A stretch of 64,000 nt of DNA from Limnomonas spitsbergensis (Eukaryota > Chlorophyta > Chlorophyceae > Chlamydomonadales), in contig JAYJMM010000122.1 of the NCBI GenBank assembly GCA_037349105.1, positions 1,798,001 to 1,862,000 of the forward strand, given 5' to 3'. Position numbers and translations under genes: made by a program. Below the pieces are notes generated by a model. It had not been told where the DNA came from. It ran no database searches and saw nothing but the letters and a program-made list of their open reading frames with translations. Below are positions 34,164 to 46,006 of this stretch, piece by piece. Every line of letters starts with the position of its first letter. Positions within the stretch are counted from its first letter, which is position 1.

Positions 34164-34225
34164 GTGTACGTCATTTAAAATCCCGTATTCCTCAAGCCAC
34201 GCTCAGGCGTTTTCTTTCTTTCTTA
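34164..34225. repeat. dispersed repeat copy B
   Basis: The 54 bp at 34172-34225 are identical to 13552-13605, about 20.6 kb away in the same orientation. Both sides then diverge completely except for a shared GTGTAC just left. Confidence 0.85.
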
Positions 34226-35668
34226 CGCATATCATTAACCGGCATTCATTTTATGCAAAAACTGCTTATCACATGTCTGGAAATCTTAAAGGTACCCTTG
34301 ACACTACCCTCGAGCACCTCCTAGTCTACGAAGAGGCTGCCAGAGACATTGAGGTGCAAAAGTTATGCCTGCCTTAACACGCATGCCTGTGACATGTCCA
34401 AACTTTGCAACTGATGTCAGGGGACATGGCCTGTCGCAGGAGCTGTCAAGACGGTGCATGACTGAGTCCAGATCATTGATTGAGGACAGCAAAAGGCTTG
34501 TCACTGCTGCTTCAGCAACTCCAGAACTACTTTCAAGAACTCGCTCACTGGCAACATTAGTCAAGGCATTGCAGCTTCCTACCGGTGGCCAAAAATGATC
34601 ATACGGTACTCCATGCTCACTTTCTGCGATTTCAGAACCAATTGATCATCATGCTGGAGCATCTCAAAGTTTTTGCTCACCATGCTTGTCTATCATGGAG
34701 TCACTTTCAAATGTCTGGTAGACTTTTGAAATGGAAGTGGTCCTCGTCCATCTGCTAGCTTTCTTTCAATGTTTTGAGCCCATGTGTGATGCCTGGTCTC
34801 CTTGGAACAAGGATATGGTGCATGGCACGGCATTGGACATGCTTTGATGTGGAGGCAGGACAGGCAGCCCTGGCAGTGCTTTATCTGCCTGCATGGTATG
34901 CCTGTAAGGATTCATTAGGGCGTATCAAATGCAATACACGCTATTTGTACCATATTTAACTCAAACCGTAGATGTCCTTTGCCTTTGCACTGTTTTATGT
35001 TGAATGGCTTGCGCAGGATAACACGCAGTTTATTGATTAATCATTGCAGGGTCGCGCGGCCTAACTTAATTACTAAAATCTGAAATTTTGCCTGCGAGTG
35101 CTGACACCGTACAAATTCCGCACACTTTCCCACAACAGTACCGGTATTCTTATCATGGTACTCTGTGCGTTCCCACCTATGCCCGTATCTGCTGCACCTA
35201 CTCTCGCTAGCCAAGTGCCAGTTTCAATTTTGGAGGCTTCACTTATTAACATTTAACTATTCATGGTCCCTGCGGCTTAATAATACATACTTTTGGCCCC
35301 GCCGTTTGAAAAGACTAAAATTAATTGCCTCACGCACAGGCAACGAACGTCGACGGTACAGTACCGGATCTCTGACGACGCGGTACTGTTCTTTTGTCCT
35401 TCTTTGCCCAAACACCTGCTCAGGGGGGCACACCATGTAGGTATACCATCGAGGCACACCAGTAGGCTACATTTACCCCCTGCTAATTTATTCCTTACTT
35501 ATTCCAGCTGGTTATGTGGTTGCTCTTTAACTTGGTTGCTGCGCATGAGGATTTCCTAGAGGCGCCACATGTGCTGGGTCCAGGCACCATTGCAATACCT
35601 GGCTAGCATTGTCTCACACCCGACTCTGGTCCTCCTAAATCCCGACTTCCATGACAGACATGTGCTTA

Positions 35669-35811
35669 CGTGGCTGTGGGCGTAGCGAAATTTCAAAGCT
35701 AAAGCAGAAATCAGGGTGATGATTGCTGCTGCTCCTGGCACCATCACTACGCTGCCCATGATGATGATCCACTTCGCGTTTATCGGGTACAGTAACGCTG
35801 CAAAGAGCTGC
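35669..35811 (-). other. possible exon encoding a membrane segment
   Basis: On the minus strand a segment bounded by AATGCAG| and |GTAAGC is open throughout and reads LFAALLYPINAKWIIIMGSV then a long hydrophobic stretch ending FRYAHSH. It could encode one or two membrane helices. No neighbouring exon was found, so it may be a remnant or chance. Confidence 0.3.
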
Positions 35812-35935
35812 ATTGCAAGGTGCAACCGATGCAGACAAATAGGGGCAGACCACTGCCATCCCTGATGCAATTAAAGGCAATGATGGTGAAAGTGCATGTG
35901 CTTCCTGGGAACTTGTTTGTTTTGCCTTGCGTGCC

Positions 35936-35970
35936 AACTTGGCCTCCAAGTAATGTTCGGAGGCCAAGTT
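35936..35970. repeat. perfect 12-bp inverted repeat
   Basis: AACTTGGCCTCC at 35936-35947 is mirrored by GGAGGCCAAGTT at 35959-35970 across an 11-bp loop. Function unknown; possibly the core of a small palindromic element. Confidence 0.85.
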
Positions 35971-36284
35971 ATAAGTAATATATGCACCGTTATAAACAGA
36001 CCGATAAGTCAAGGAAACGGATGGCCTCAAATATTGACACCTGGGCTTCATAGTATTGACTGGCATAGATCTCAACTCTTGAAAAGTTCATAGCGGCGGG
36101 CAGTCCGCATTCCACACGCACAAGTATTTTTTTTAGAGAATGCCTCTGCATCGGCTACCCTGTCTCCCCCCCTCTTCACAAAGCACCCCTTCAACTCAGC
36201 AAGGGTATCAGTTGATATCCAACACGTTTATTTGGACCGAATCTTGAATATCAACAAGTTTCGGATTCACATTAAACACATCTC

Positions 36285-39200
36285 TCACAAAACAGGGGCA
36301 GGCACCGCAACAGGTGTTGCATCTTCAAACAGGGCAGATCCTCCCAACCCATCTTTAGCAGCCTGCAATTCCCCGTCCTCGGACCCCTCCCTGTCGCTGC
36401 TGCCCGCCGCCGCCCGCCGTGCCTCTCGCTCCCTGCGCACGTCCTCTGGGTGGCCTGCGACGCCCCGCGCCCGCGTCCTGTTGGGCCGCTCTGCAACCAC
36501 AAACTTCTGCCCCTCACGCTCACGCTCAGGATACCCTGTGAGTCAAGTGAAGGTTGGAATTAGGCGGGAATCAGGCCAAGGGTGAAGAATGTAGGCTTTT
36601 AAACTCAGGGGAACGAAACAAGCTTCAGTTCTGCCCGCTCCCGCTCAGCATACCCTGTCAGCCAAGAGAATGAGAGAATCAGGATTGAGGATACAAACTA
36701 GGAGGAAGACTAATTCCAGGGCCATGAGGCTGTGCGTGCCCATGCTGCGACTTGCTTGACATGACACAGCATTTTAATATTTCAAAACGTTGGAAGTGTC
36801 TGGTGCCCGACATCACCTCTTATAAAATACATAAATTTATAATTGGTCGTGACTTATGACTAGGAGTAAATTAAGCAAGGCAGCAAGTGCTCGAATCTCA
36901 TCCGAAGTGCACAAAAGGAAAAAGCGTGACTTCCAATTCTAATTCATTAAAGAACAGCACAGCTTGAATTTGAGGAGCACCGGTATACTGGCTTGACGTA
37001 CCTGCCCAGATGGCATAGTGATGCAAGACGATAGAGCATGCCACCGCCACATTGAGCGAGGCTGTCCCTGAGCCATGCTGGGGAATGTAAACGAAGCTGT
37101 CGCACAAGGCAATCTGCTTGGGAGACAAGCCCTGGCCCTCGTTGCCCAGCATGAAAGCGGTTGAGCCTGCAGCAGCCAAGGAATTGAATAACCGTTTTTG
37201 TAACGTCAGGGGCAAGGTTAATGGCATTGAAAGAAATATCACAAGCTGAATTAGCCATGCACAATGGGTACCATACTTTAGTTTAGAGCGCACCAGATCA
37301 CCTTAAGCAGGCCGCTAGGCAAATCCTCCGGGCTCATGGGGCCTAAATCCTGACCGACCTTCGTATAGTGACCCAAGCAGCCGGGATTCCAGAACTAGGC
37401 CCCACCAGCCACATGCTATGATGATGCTGTAGTGTAGCTGAAGCACCCTTAAACAAGCACTGATGTTTTCAGTCCCTGGCTGGCCCCTATACCTCCCTGC
37501 AACACAGCCTCTGCTCTCGTGAGACATCTTCTCCTTTCACTGAATAGAGAAACCCTGATCCTGAGCATGATAGAGCCTCCCGTGAATGCCCTGAACCCTG
37601 ATCCAGCCTCACTCCTGAGGCCTAGCCTGGACCATGGGAACACCCTACCTGTGAAAGGGTGGCTGTGGACAGGCTGCGCGCCCTCCACAATCTCCACACC
37701 AACAATGCGACAACCCTGCTGCTCTCTGAGATGTTGCACACAGAGCTCCAGCGTCGGGTAGTGCCCAAACTCCACGAAGGCATCACTGTCATACAGTTAA
37801 AAAAGCGTCAAATAAACCAAGTACCAGTAACCCATCTTTGCCGCCGATTTGGGATTTTGGTAAATGCAGGGTGTTTACTAGCTGAAGGAGGTTCAGTGAA
37901 GTGTATGAGTATGGTTTAGCATGATGCAAGTTAAGGTTGGACCTCTAAGGCCTCTAAAAATATGGATCAGCTGGCACAGCACCTACGCCTTCAGTCAAAG
38001 CATTAGGAGGTTATGATTATTTGATGTGGGGAATAGGGATAAACGCAACGATCTTGGCTTTGAGTACTTGTATGCATATCCGGATCTGGTTGATTCAGCA
38101 TTACTGGGGACTGCACCCTTGCTTGAGGTCCGAGATCGTGTATTTATGTAGGGCAGTATCAAATCTGGCCAACATTTAGGTTACCCATTTAAACAACCGG
38201 TCGTCTATCTTGACCACGCATCATGGACCCTCCTCCTCCGCCTCCTTCGCCCCCTATCTATCCACTCATAAACGGCAATTTTGACCCTGACCACCACCCA
38301 GGGCATACCTCAATCCTCAGATCACATGTCGCACATGATTACCGTTCGCGTGATTCCAACGTATTGAACTGTCGGTTCACACTTGGGGTCAAACATTGAC
38401 AAGACCGGCCTATCGGTGGCCCTGATTGTCTGCTCCCATGCTGCTCACCATTACCTGCCATGTGACCCAAATGTGTTGAACTGTCTCGATCCTACCAAGC
38501 AAACCTGTCCATCAACAGAAAGGGGTGCCTAGTCAGGGAGGTCTGGGACACAAGGATTTGACGTCCGTCATGAACTATGACGCAACATGTTAGCTTGAAT
38601 CATGAGAAGTAACGTCCCATGATCCTTAAACTTGAATTGCATGAGCAGACAATGAAATGTCTTTTAGTTTAATTCGTGCACACATGTCTGGCAAATGATT
38701 TCCTATGCCCCATAACACGTTTTTTTGTTCAAACATTTTCCTCGAAAGGTAGCCCCGGCGCAAAGACCCAAAAAACAAAATCATTGCAGAGGTTGGGGAT
38801 GTTAACCCTAATATCCAGTCTCATAGCTATGCACCAGGTGCGTGCAGAGGTGAGCAGAACTGGACCTGTCAAAAGCATAGAGGCCATCCTAAGGCCATCA
38901 GGGGGTCATCTCGAGGCCATCAGGCGGCTATGTCAGGACTCAGTACCCAGCCGCCAAGTGTAGAGGCCCACATGCATGCGCAGCCGTCAGCCATGCAAGC
39001 GAGCAGCAATTAGCACTAACAGCTGTTGTGCACTGTTTGTGTGGGGTGATTTAGCTACAATTCAGCTACATCACATCTGATTGCCAGGAGATGGCTTGGT
39101 GCAGCAAGCCCTGCCACTTGGGCCTCCAGCCTTTGCTTGGTCAAGTTGTGCACCTCATTGGCCCAGCTGGTGGCCACCTGGCCATCCGAGGTTGCCTGTC

Positions 39201-39584
39201 TTGAGATGGTCCAGTGCGATCTCTAAAAAAATGAACAGTGCTACATCCATGCCTGCCTAATCATGAAACATGCAAACGAGCCTGGAAGCCAGGTCCTCAC
39301 AGCCAAATATTACCGACATCAAATAAACAGGAAGGCCAACATGGCATGAGCCCGTCAGCAGCATCTGCAGCAGCATGCATGCTTGATGATGACCTGGCTT
39401 GGTGAATACAACTAACCTCCTTGACGCCGAATGCAGTGGCGCATCTTGCTATGGTCCCGATATTGTGCCGTTTTGCCACACTGTGCATTATCACGAAGCT
39501 GCTCCTGCTGTCGGCAGCCGGTGCGGCCGGAGTTGCAGCAGCAGGCGCGCAAGTCTCAGAGGTACTAGGAGTAGCGCCATCCAT
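36285..39584 (-). CDS. SpoU/TrmH-family RNA 2'-O-methyltransferase
   Basis: Five exons: 39417-39584, 38455-38504, 37649-37785, 37002-37166, 36285-36535, giving 256 aa with all phases closing. The SPOUT signature motifs are present: SVAKRHNIGTIARCATAFGV (motif 1, with the conserved Asn and Arg), VGSRQFNTFGSHG, then AFMLGNEGQGLS (motif 2) and IPQHGSGTASLNVAVACSIV (motif 3, knot and SAM binding). The order and the C-terminal EGQKFVVAERPNR block match plant SpoU proteins of the At5g15390 type. Members transfer a methyl group from SAM to a ribose 2'-OH of tRNA or rRNA; the substrate here is unknown. The basic, Ala/Gly-rich tail is plausible for RNA contact. An alternative upstream ATG at 39620 would add 12 residues, but a possible acceptor lies between the two, so 39584 is preferred. 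Confidence 0.92.
36520..36670 (-). repeat. duplicated acceptor of the last SpoU exon
   Basis: The exon start and acceptor (plus-strand text TTCTGCCCCTCACGCTCACG..CTCAGGATACCCTGTGAGTC) is copied about 110 bp upstream in the transcript at about 36630-36663 as TTCTGCCCGCTCCCGCTCAG..CATACCCTGTCAGCC. Only the 36535 copy is used in the model. Confidence 0.75.
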
Positions 39585-40431
39585 TTCAAATGTGGCTAGA
39601 GTAATTGTTACCAGTGACACCAGCGGAGTGACACCAACCTACAGCAGGCGAAGAAACGTGGTATGAATGTGCAGTAACGATGTTCGAGGTGAAATGCCTC
39701 GTGCGCGCAGGGTGTGGCAACCGGGCTTGCCCTTTATGTAAATCTAAGTGCTGGCGAAACGGCAATTGGTATTCATACACGCTAAAACACACACACCCAA
39801 GTATTATATACGCTGCATAGTCGCACATCTATCAGCTCAAGGTCAAGGATGAGCGACCAATCACATCTTGCTGCACACGGCTACCCCGAAGTCCGGAAGG
39901 CGTGCCCCACCTGTGCATATTCATGGTGAGGTTGATTCTGGATTGGAGTGTTGTATCGGCAGCTGATGTCTAAGGCATGGATGCACAAATATGTGAAGCA
40001 ACACGATGGACGCACATGATTCATTGCAGTTCTTGTACCGTGCCTCCTTCTTTACCGAACGCTTCACCTATGCATGTTCATGTTTTCCTTGTATTTGCTC
40101 TCAAGTCTCAATGCACGCCTTGCTGGTGTCGTGTTATAACACTCGCGTCGAGAGCTTTGACGCCTACGTGGGCGCATCTTTCGCCCCTGCCCTTATACAT
40201 GTAACGCCGTGTGTGTTAAGCTGAGGAAGGTCGCCCCTTCGCGAATGCCAATACATGTGCAGCGATGACACTGCTTGCCTGGGGACTGTGAAAATCTTCC
40301 AACTGATCTTGGCTCCGCCCTGACACGTACGTACATGACCCTAGTTTGCTTCCCTGCTTGTCGCGTGTGGCACTGGTGCACGAATCAGTAAATACGCTCG
40401 ACATCATCTGAATGTTTTCGGTGCAGCCTTC

Positions 40432-40630
40432 TGACATGGCTGAGTTGTTGCACGCTCTGCCCGGCAGTTCCTTTGTTGCTGCGCTGTCCTATCCATCGTA
40501 AACGCAACCGCCCTCGGCCTTTTCGAAAGGGCCGAGCAGAGCGAACTGGAGAAATTTGTGTGCCCCGAGTACCACCTACGTGTCACCGAATCCTTGCGAG
40601 CACCGCTATCCGAACGGACTTTGTTGTATA
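40432..40630 (+). pseudogene. possible frameshifted coding segment
   Basis: From the ATG at about 40436 the frame reads MAELLHALPGSSFVAALSYP and then stops. In another frame the next bases read NATALGLFERAEQSELEKFV and on to SERTLLYI, with strong G/C in third positions as in real exons. The two halves could be one coding segment broken by a small frameshift, or two parts around an unrecognised intron. No family recognised. Confidence 0.3.
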
Positions 40631-41648
40631 TTTGAATCTTTGGACATCATCACAGTGTCGACCTCACCCGCCGGCGAATCCTGTCTGGTTGCCATGACAC
40701 TTGACTGCACAGTGCTCAGCAGGGCTACTTCGCCCACTCTCACAGCCTTCGGCAGTCTTACAGTAATTCGAATTCGGATGATAAGTCAAGACGATAAATG
40801 ATCCTCAATACCCCAGGGGCCCAGCCAGAATGGGCTTCTGGCAGGACCCAACCCAGCCCATGCGTGTACCGTAGTCAGCGTACTGGTACCGTCGTTGCAT
40901 ACTACTTTCAATCACATGTCATGATAGGTCCTTAGAGAGCAAGGAAAGCAAGTTTTTTACTGGGGCAAGTGGGCAACTGATCATAGGAATCGATTCACCC
41001 TTGGTAATTTTACAAGCTCAATGCAACAACAAACTCTGATGAAATTAAATTTGTCTGTGACCATCAGGGTATGGTAGCCAAGAATCCAAGATCCTTCACT
41101 GCCTTGTATCCTGAGTGCTCCCATAAACCCATTGGGTGCCCTGTTGTTATGGAATTATCTGCGCCAAGTCCTCAACGACATCCACGTTCTTGACGACTTA
41201 CACACCAGTCTGCCACTTTGCACCCATACAAACTTGCAGGCAGGCCCTGGCTAAATCATGCACTGCAGTCTCAGACCACTTACAATGTTATGAAGTTATG
41301 ACAGCTTAAAAAGGAATAACGAAACAGTTTTTCACTGGTATTTCCACCTGAAGGGGCAGCGAATTGTATAAACCGATAAACTGTTAATATTTCACTCTAA
41401 AAAAAGTCAAAACTCTGATAGCATTGAAGGTTAACTGCGACTATGGAGCTATTATAAAAATATTATACCGTTTTGTGCTGCTTGGTAGAGACGAACAAAA
41501 ATTACTCCTGTCTGGTAAGTTGTTCCGTGAGCCCCACCGGTGCAAACTCAAACTTTTGATTCCATTCACGGCAGTTTTGTACCGCGAGTCCTTGCCCCAA
41601 ACTACCGCATCATATTTTGTCCTTGTCTCCCTGCCTGCGCCCCCTCAG

Positions 41649-42826
41649 GGTGGACAAGTATGGTAAGAACGAGTGCCCCAAGTGCATTCGCCCCCTTCAC
41701 GGCAGCATGGCTGCCCCCCGGCGCATGCCCGGGGAGCCGAGCACTTTCAAGTCCAAGGCCAGCGACGCTTGCGAATCCCAGAGCGGCGAATGTGCCAAGG
41801 TATGCACCGTGCAACGCTGCGCAGAAGCAGCCACCGCTTGTATTTAGACAGCTACAAGCTCCTTCAATGTCAGAGGCTTCGGTCTGCCATGTTTCCCCCA
41901 TTTCATCTGTCCTCTGACCCTACTTCAATCCACACCCTTCCCTGCTCCCCACCTGAACAGGAGCATGCACCAAACTAGACCCCTGCTTCTCCTGTCACTG
42001 CTTAGACCTCGAGCCAGTTCAAAACCGACAACCTGCTCAAGCTGCACCTGCCTTGACCGAGATCCCGCTGCACTCCCCCCCCTGCTGCATAGGGAGGTGC
42101 CCACACCTGGAAGTTTGGCAAGTGCAGCAAGTGCGCCCGAGGTGAGGGCTATGGCAAGCTGGCGGAGCGCACCTCTGAGCGCACCTCTGACCGCACTTCT
42201 GACAGCTCGGGCGGCTGGGAGCGCACGTCACCCTTGTTCGGGCTGACGGCCAAGCCGATTCCGGGCGGCGCGTGTGGGGATGGCAGGATGCATATCTTCA
42301 AGTTCTCAAAGGTGCGGATCCTCAGCGGGTGACCGATGGGCCGAACAAATCCATGGACACATGTTGGTGACGTGCCTGGATTTTAGATGGGGGGCCTTCA
42401 TGCTGCCAGGAGTTTCGTGCATGAATGAGGATGGCCTGTTTTAGCTGATCTGCCATGTTGATCATGTTCCACCTCTAGGCCTCTGCTTGTGCCACCTGAC
42501 CTTGAATGTCCACATGGGACACAAGACTCCAGGGGAGAGATTACCAAATGGAAATTCCGAGTAGGGGTACTATGTGTATATCAACCGCCAAATAGAACTT
42601 GATGTTCTTTTCTCTTCTCTCTGCCTTCATGTAAGAGATTGCAAGTAGAGGAAGAGGCACATGCCAGGAGTTAGGGTTTTTGTTGCGTTAGGCTTTACCC
42701 CGGGGGCCCGGCCTGAAATCTGTCCACTCCTGTCCACCCATTTCATTTTTACAGTGCACCAAGTGTGGCAAGGACGAGCTCCAGGATGTGGCCAAGCTCA
42801 GCGCCGTCAAGAGGTTCCCATACTAA
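41649..42826 (+). CDS. CxxC-rich conserved-type protein, 5' exon(s) missing
   Basis: Three exons fit in one frame: 41649-41799, 42093-42311, 42755-42826. The first begins in mid-codon, so at least one upstream exon exists but was not found. Three CxxC knuckles occur: [26 protein letters not shown] and [12 protein letters not shown], the last two each preceded by an aromatic-rich H-x(1,2)-F/W-K-F-x-K pattern ([16 protein letters not shown]). Between them is a Ser/Thr/Arg run ([17 protein letters not shown]). Repeated Cys pairs of this kind usually bind zinc. I do not recognise the family, although similar HxFKFxKCxxC repeats are familiar from flagellate and ciliate proteins; that link is only an impression. 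It ends in KRFPY. Confidence 0.68.
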
Positions 42827-43896
42827 AGGCCTCTCTGACGCTATGGAGATTGCTACACTGGAAGTTGCAGGAAAGCAAACTCCTGCCTGAGAATAGCCAA
42901 AGTCCTGAAATCATGTGACTAAAAGGAAATCAGGGGCAGCCGGAATGCATCATTGCGCGCCGTTAGTAGGTTGACCATGGTTGTCTCTATATCAAGACAG
43001 GCCAGCACTAGACTAATGCATGCCTCGTACATATTTATTGACACATAGTTCGGTATTGAAATGGTGTGATTGCTACCACTGATTCTCCCTGTGGCAATTC
43101 CTAGCCACTGCGGTCATGATCATCTAGCTGACTCATCACTCGAGGCTGTCATAATGGGTTGGCATCAGTGCTTGGATAGATGCCTCTACTCGTATATTTC
43201 GCACAAATCTACATGCCCCAATTCCATACTTTACTGCCCCAGTCTGGTTTATGCAGAAGCATCGGTCTGGCGAGGTCATGGCAATGGGCTGTCCCTGCGA
43301 TGTTGCTCGGTTATTCAATTAGCATGCAGGTGGGTCCCAGTGGAGCGTCATCACCATGATTAGTGGCTTGTAAGCATGATGTAATATATTAATTCCTGGA
43401 TCTGTCCACTGTTCATGAATAGCACGTCATGACACGGCCATTCGGTATCTTTGGTCCTGCCAAATTCCTCATGGTTAAGCATAACAACAATGCAAGGCTC
43501 GTAGAAAACGCGAGGTTGTGGCCAATGTGCGTGATGAACTACTATGAGATCAGGGCTGCATGAAAGTTTAAGCCATCAATCTCATGACATTTATTCAGCG
43601 TCATAGGCGCAAATCAGCATTTCATCATGCCATGCTCTTCTTACACCAGTCGATATGCATGGAATGGAGAGGACGTGTACCATGCATCGACGTACAACTT
43701 TTTATTTTCTGAAACAGGCATGCCATAGGCAAGCTTTTACCAGCTTGACACCATAGCTTGAGCATGTCAGCTGAGATCCCGTACATAGGCGATGATGCCA
43801 AGCCCTGGCCACTTTGCAATGGCACCCCCCAGCAGTCAGAGGTTCTTTATCAAGGGTATGGAGTCCATGGACCACCTGTAGCTGGGGACGTGCCAA

Positions 43897-44333
43897 CGGT
43901 GTGCAAGGTGCATGGCTGTGGGAAGATGGTTAAGTTGTCAGCTATGCGATTGCACGTCGGAGCGCACACCTTGCTTCGCCAATGTGACGCAGCTTGCAGC
44001 TTGGAGCCAAGTGGTGCTGAGGCAGGCATACGGCTTCTGTGGCATTGTGTGTGACGACAGGACGTAAGGCCAGTTCAAAACGGACTTGGGCAGAGGCTCT
44101 ACCACAAGCACTCTGGCAAACGAGTCCCTCTGCCCCCTAGAGTACAGGATAAATATGCGGCTGCTGAGAAGGGTTGTGCTGCCAGTCCATGCACCAACAT
44201 ACCAGTGGCTTGCACCATATGCAGAGGCATTGCAGGTACCATCCGCCCTTATGTGTGGAGCTATCACTTCCTAGATCACACGGATTCAGCCCACCCTGGT
44301 CATGAGCTGATGGAGGCTAGGAGGCAGATGTAA
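43897..44333 (+). pseudogene. decayed transposon-associated zinc-finger cassette
   Basis: Reads VCKVHGCGKMVKLSAMRLHV..GAHTLL, then in a shifted frame YGFCGIVCDD, a stop, and KTDLGRG..STLANESLCPLEY, then in the first frame SPCTNIPVACTICRG and YVWSYHFLDH. The order (Cys pair and RLHVGxH, CGFCG, SxC, PCTNxPxxC, VWxYxxxxH) matches a zinc-finger cassette that recurs in fungal and algal transposon proteins. At least two frame changes and one in-frame stop show it is dead. Confidence 0.6.
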
Positions 44334-44739
44334 CAAGGTATGCCATCAGCACTGAGGAGTTTCAAGGGTGGGTTGACAAGGTGCTCCCAAAGAGGCAGAA
44401 GATCAAGTTGCTCAAGGAGAACATCAGCCAGCTGAAGTAAGATGCCAGTACGATTCGCAAGTCCTCTCGTTTCTGGAGCCACATAGTTTCTGTTGAGGCT
44501 AGGTAGCTGACCGGTGGTAGCTAGGACACCTATATTAAGGGTGATTTCTTTGTTTCACCATATGGCTTTTATAAACCAAGCATATTGAGCGACAATCCTT
44601 AGAGCTGATTGGAATTGACTCCCCCCTCCAAATTCGTCTTGTTTTACTAAGAAATTAATATGTTACTCGGTTTCGGAGGCAGGGGGGGGGGTAACCTAGG
44701 GTCGATACTTATTTTTGTAAGGGGAGAAATCCCATGCCT

Positions 44740-44875
44740 TTCCTTTCCAGCCTTTGGTCTGTCCCTTCACTTTTTACCCCTTTTCCTTTCTTTTTTCTGC
44801 TCCTTTTGCCTAGGCGCCCACGCGGCCGAGCCTTTTTGAACAGAGCCCAGAGGTGTAACGTCATTGACTTATTCT
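44740..44875. repeat. dispersed repeat end, copy 1
   Basis: A pyrimidine-rich lead is followed by CACGCGGCCGAGCC, then CCCAGAGGTGTAACGTCATT. The same order recurs at about 60000-60252 and 61690-62095, so this is probably the end of a repeated element family. Confidence 0.7.
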
Positions 44876-46006
44876 TATAAGGGGGGTTCAAGCTTTTTTT
44901 GCCCCCCCCTTCGGTGTACCCCCCTGGTGCAGCCTAACCGCCAAATCAAGGGAGTTGATGATACCGTACTTGGCAGCTGCTCTGGTAGTCACGAAATTTT
45001 ACCACGGGGTGACGCACAATGAGTTGTATCTTCCCAAGTGTGGTTATATGAGTTCTGTCCCCAAAAGCCCATGGAACCTGCTTGAGGTGTTATTCACATC
45101 TCGCCCTTGGCTTGCTTGTGTGTAAGCTGAAGTTCCTTCCTATCGCCGAACATCGATCCTGATACGAATTACGGTGCAATTTACCTGAATTTACCATACG
45201 GCAATCGCCGTTACGGCGACGCCGTACCGGCAATTTGTACACGATCTTCCTTTTTGAGACTCTACAAGGCGAAGGCTGCAAAAGGAAGAACTCTGCTGAT
45301 TGCGGTTCAAGAGCGGTGTATTAGGTGAGGGGCGAACAGTTATCAGTAGTACGCATAACGGCATAAAGCAGAGGTGCATGTAACGTTGTTGACACAAAAG
45401 TAAAGCAGATCAGCGGAACAAAAGATACGCATCCACATTATCGAGCTCTTGGCTTCTTGGACAAATGTTGAAAATGTGATGGCTGTGCCTCCGCCCTCAG
45501 CTGACAGCATGTCATGTGGCTAAATTTGCCCTGACGACACTCAGCATGCGCTTAACACGTTGACTGGTGGTCCTATTCCTGAGGACACGAGGAAACTACA
45601 CCACAAAAAATGGTAATTAAATAAATGTAATGATCTTGTGCGCAAGGTATGTTGCACGCGGCGATCATGCGTATGGTGCGCAACGATGCCATGAGGCCGT
45701 GACCAATCTGCTCATAGCCCACAAGAACAGCTCGCACGGTGTCATGACTACAACCACGATAACCTGAAAAGGCAATAGGGCTTAATTCATGACCTTGCAC
45801 GGCCCTCTTGTCATTGGGTTTCAAGCGCATGCATGCATCCATGCCACTCAGTCGTGCGAGACTGCGGACCGTTAGGACATACCCCTAAAGTAGTTAAGAT
45901 GCCCCAGGGCTTGTTGGATGGCCAACTACCAGTTTGCCTCTCAGTCAATATCTGTTGAAGATGACGCGTGCGACGCTCTTCCATTTTTCGTGACGCGCGG
46001 CAGCAC

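Larger units (their letters stand above)
33484..36284. other. intergenic between zinc-finger and SpoU genes
   Basis: Contains dispersed repeat copy B (34164-34225), a possible decayed open frame at about 34275-34600 on the plus strand, one exon-like membrane segment (35669-35811, minus) and a hairpin at 35936-35970. No complete gene could be built. Confidence 0.4.
42827..46006. other. intergenic with transposon debris
   Basis: Apart from the zinc-finger cassette near 43.9-44.3 kb and a repeat end at about 44740-44875, no exon was supported on either strand. Confidence 0.45.
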
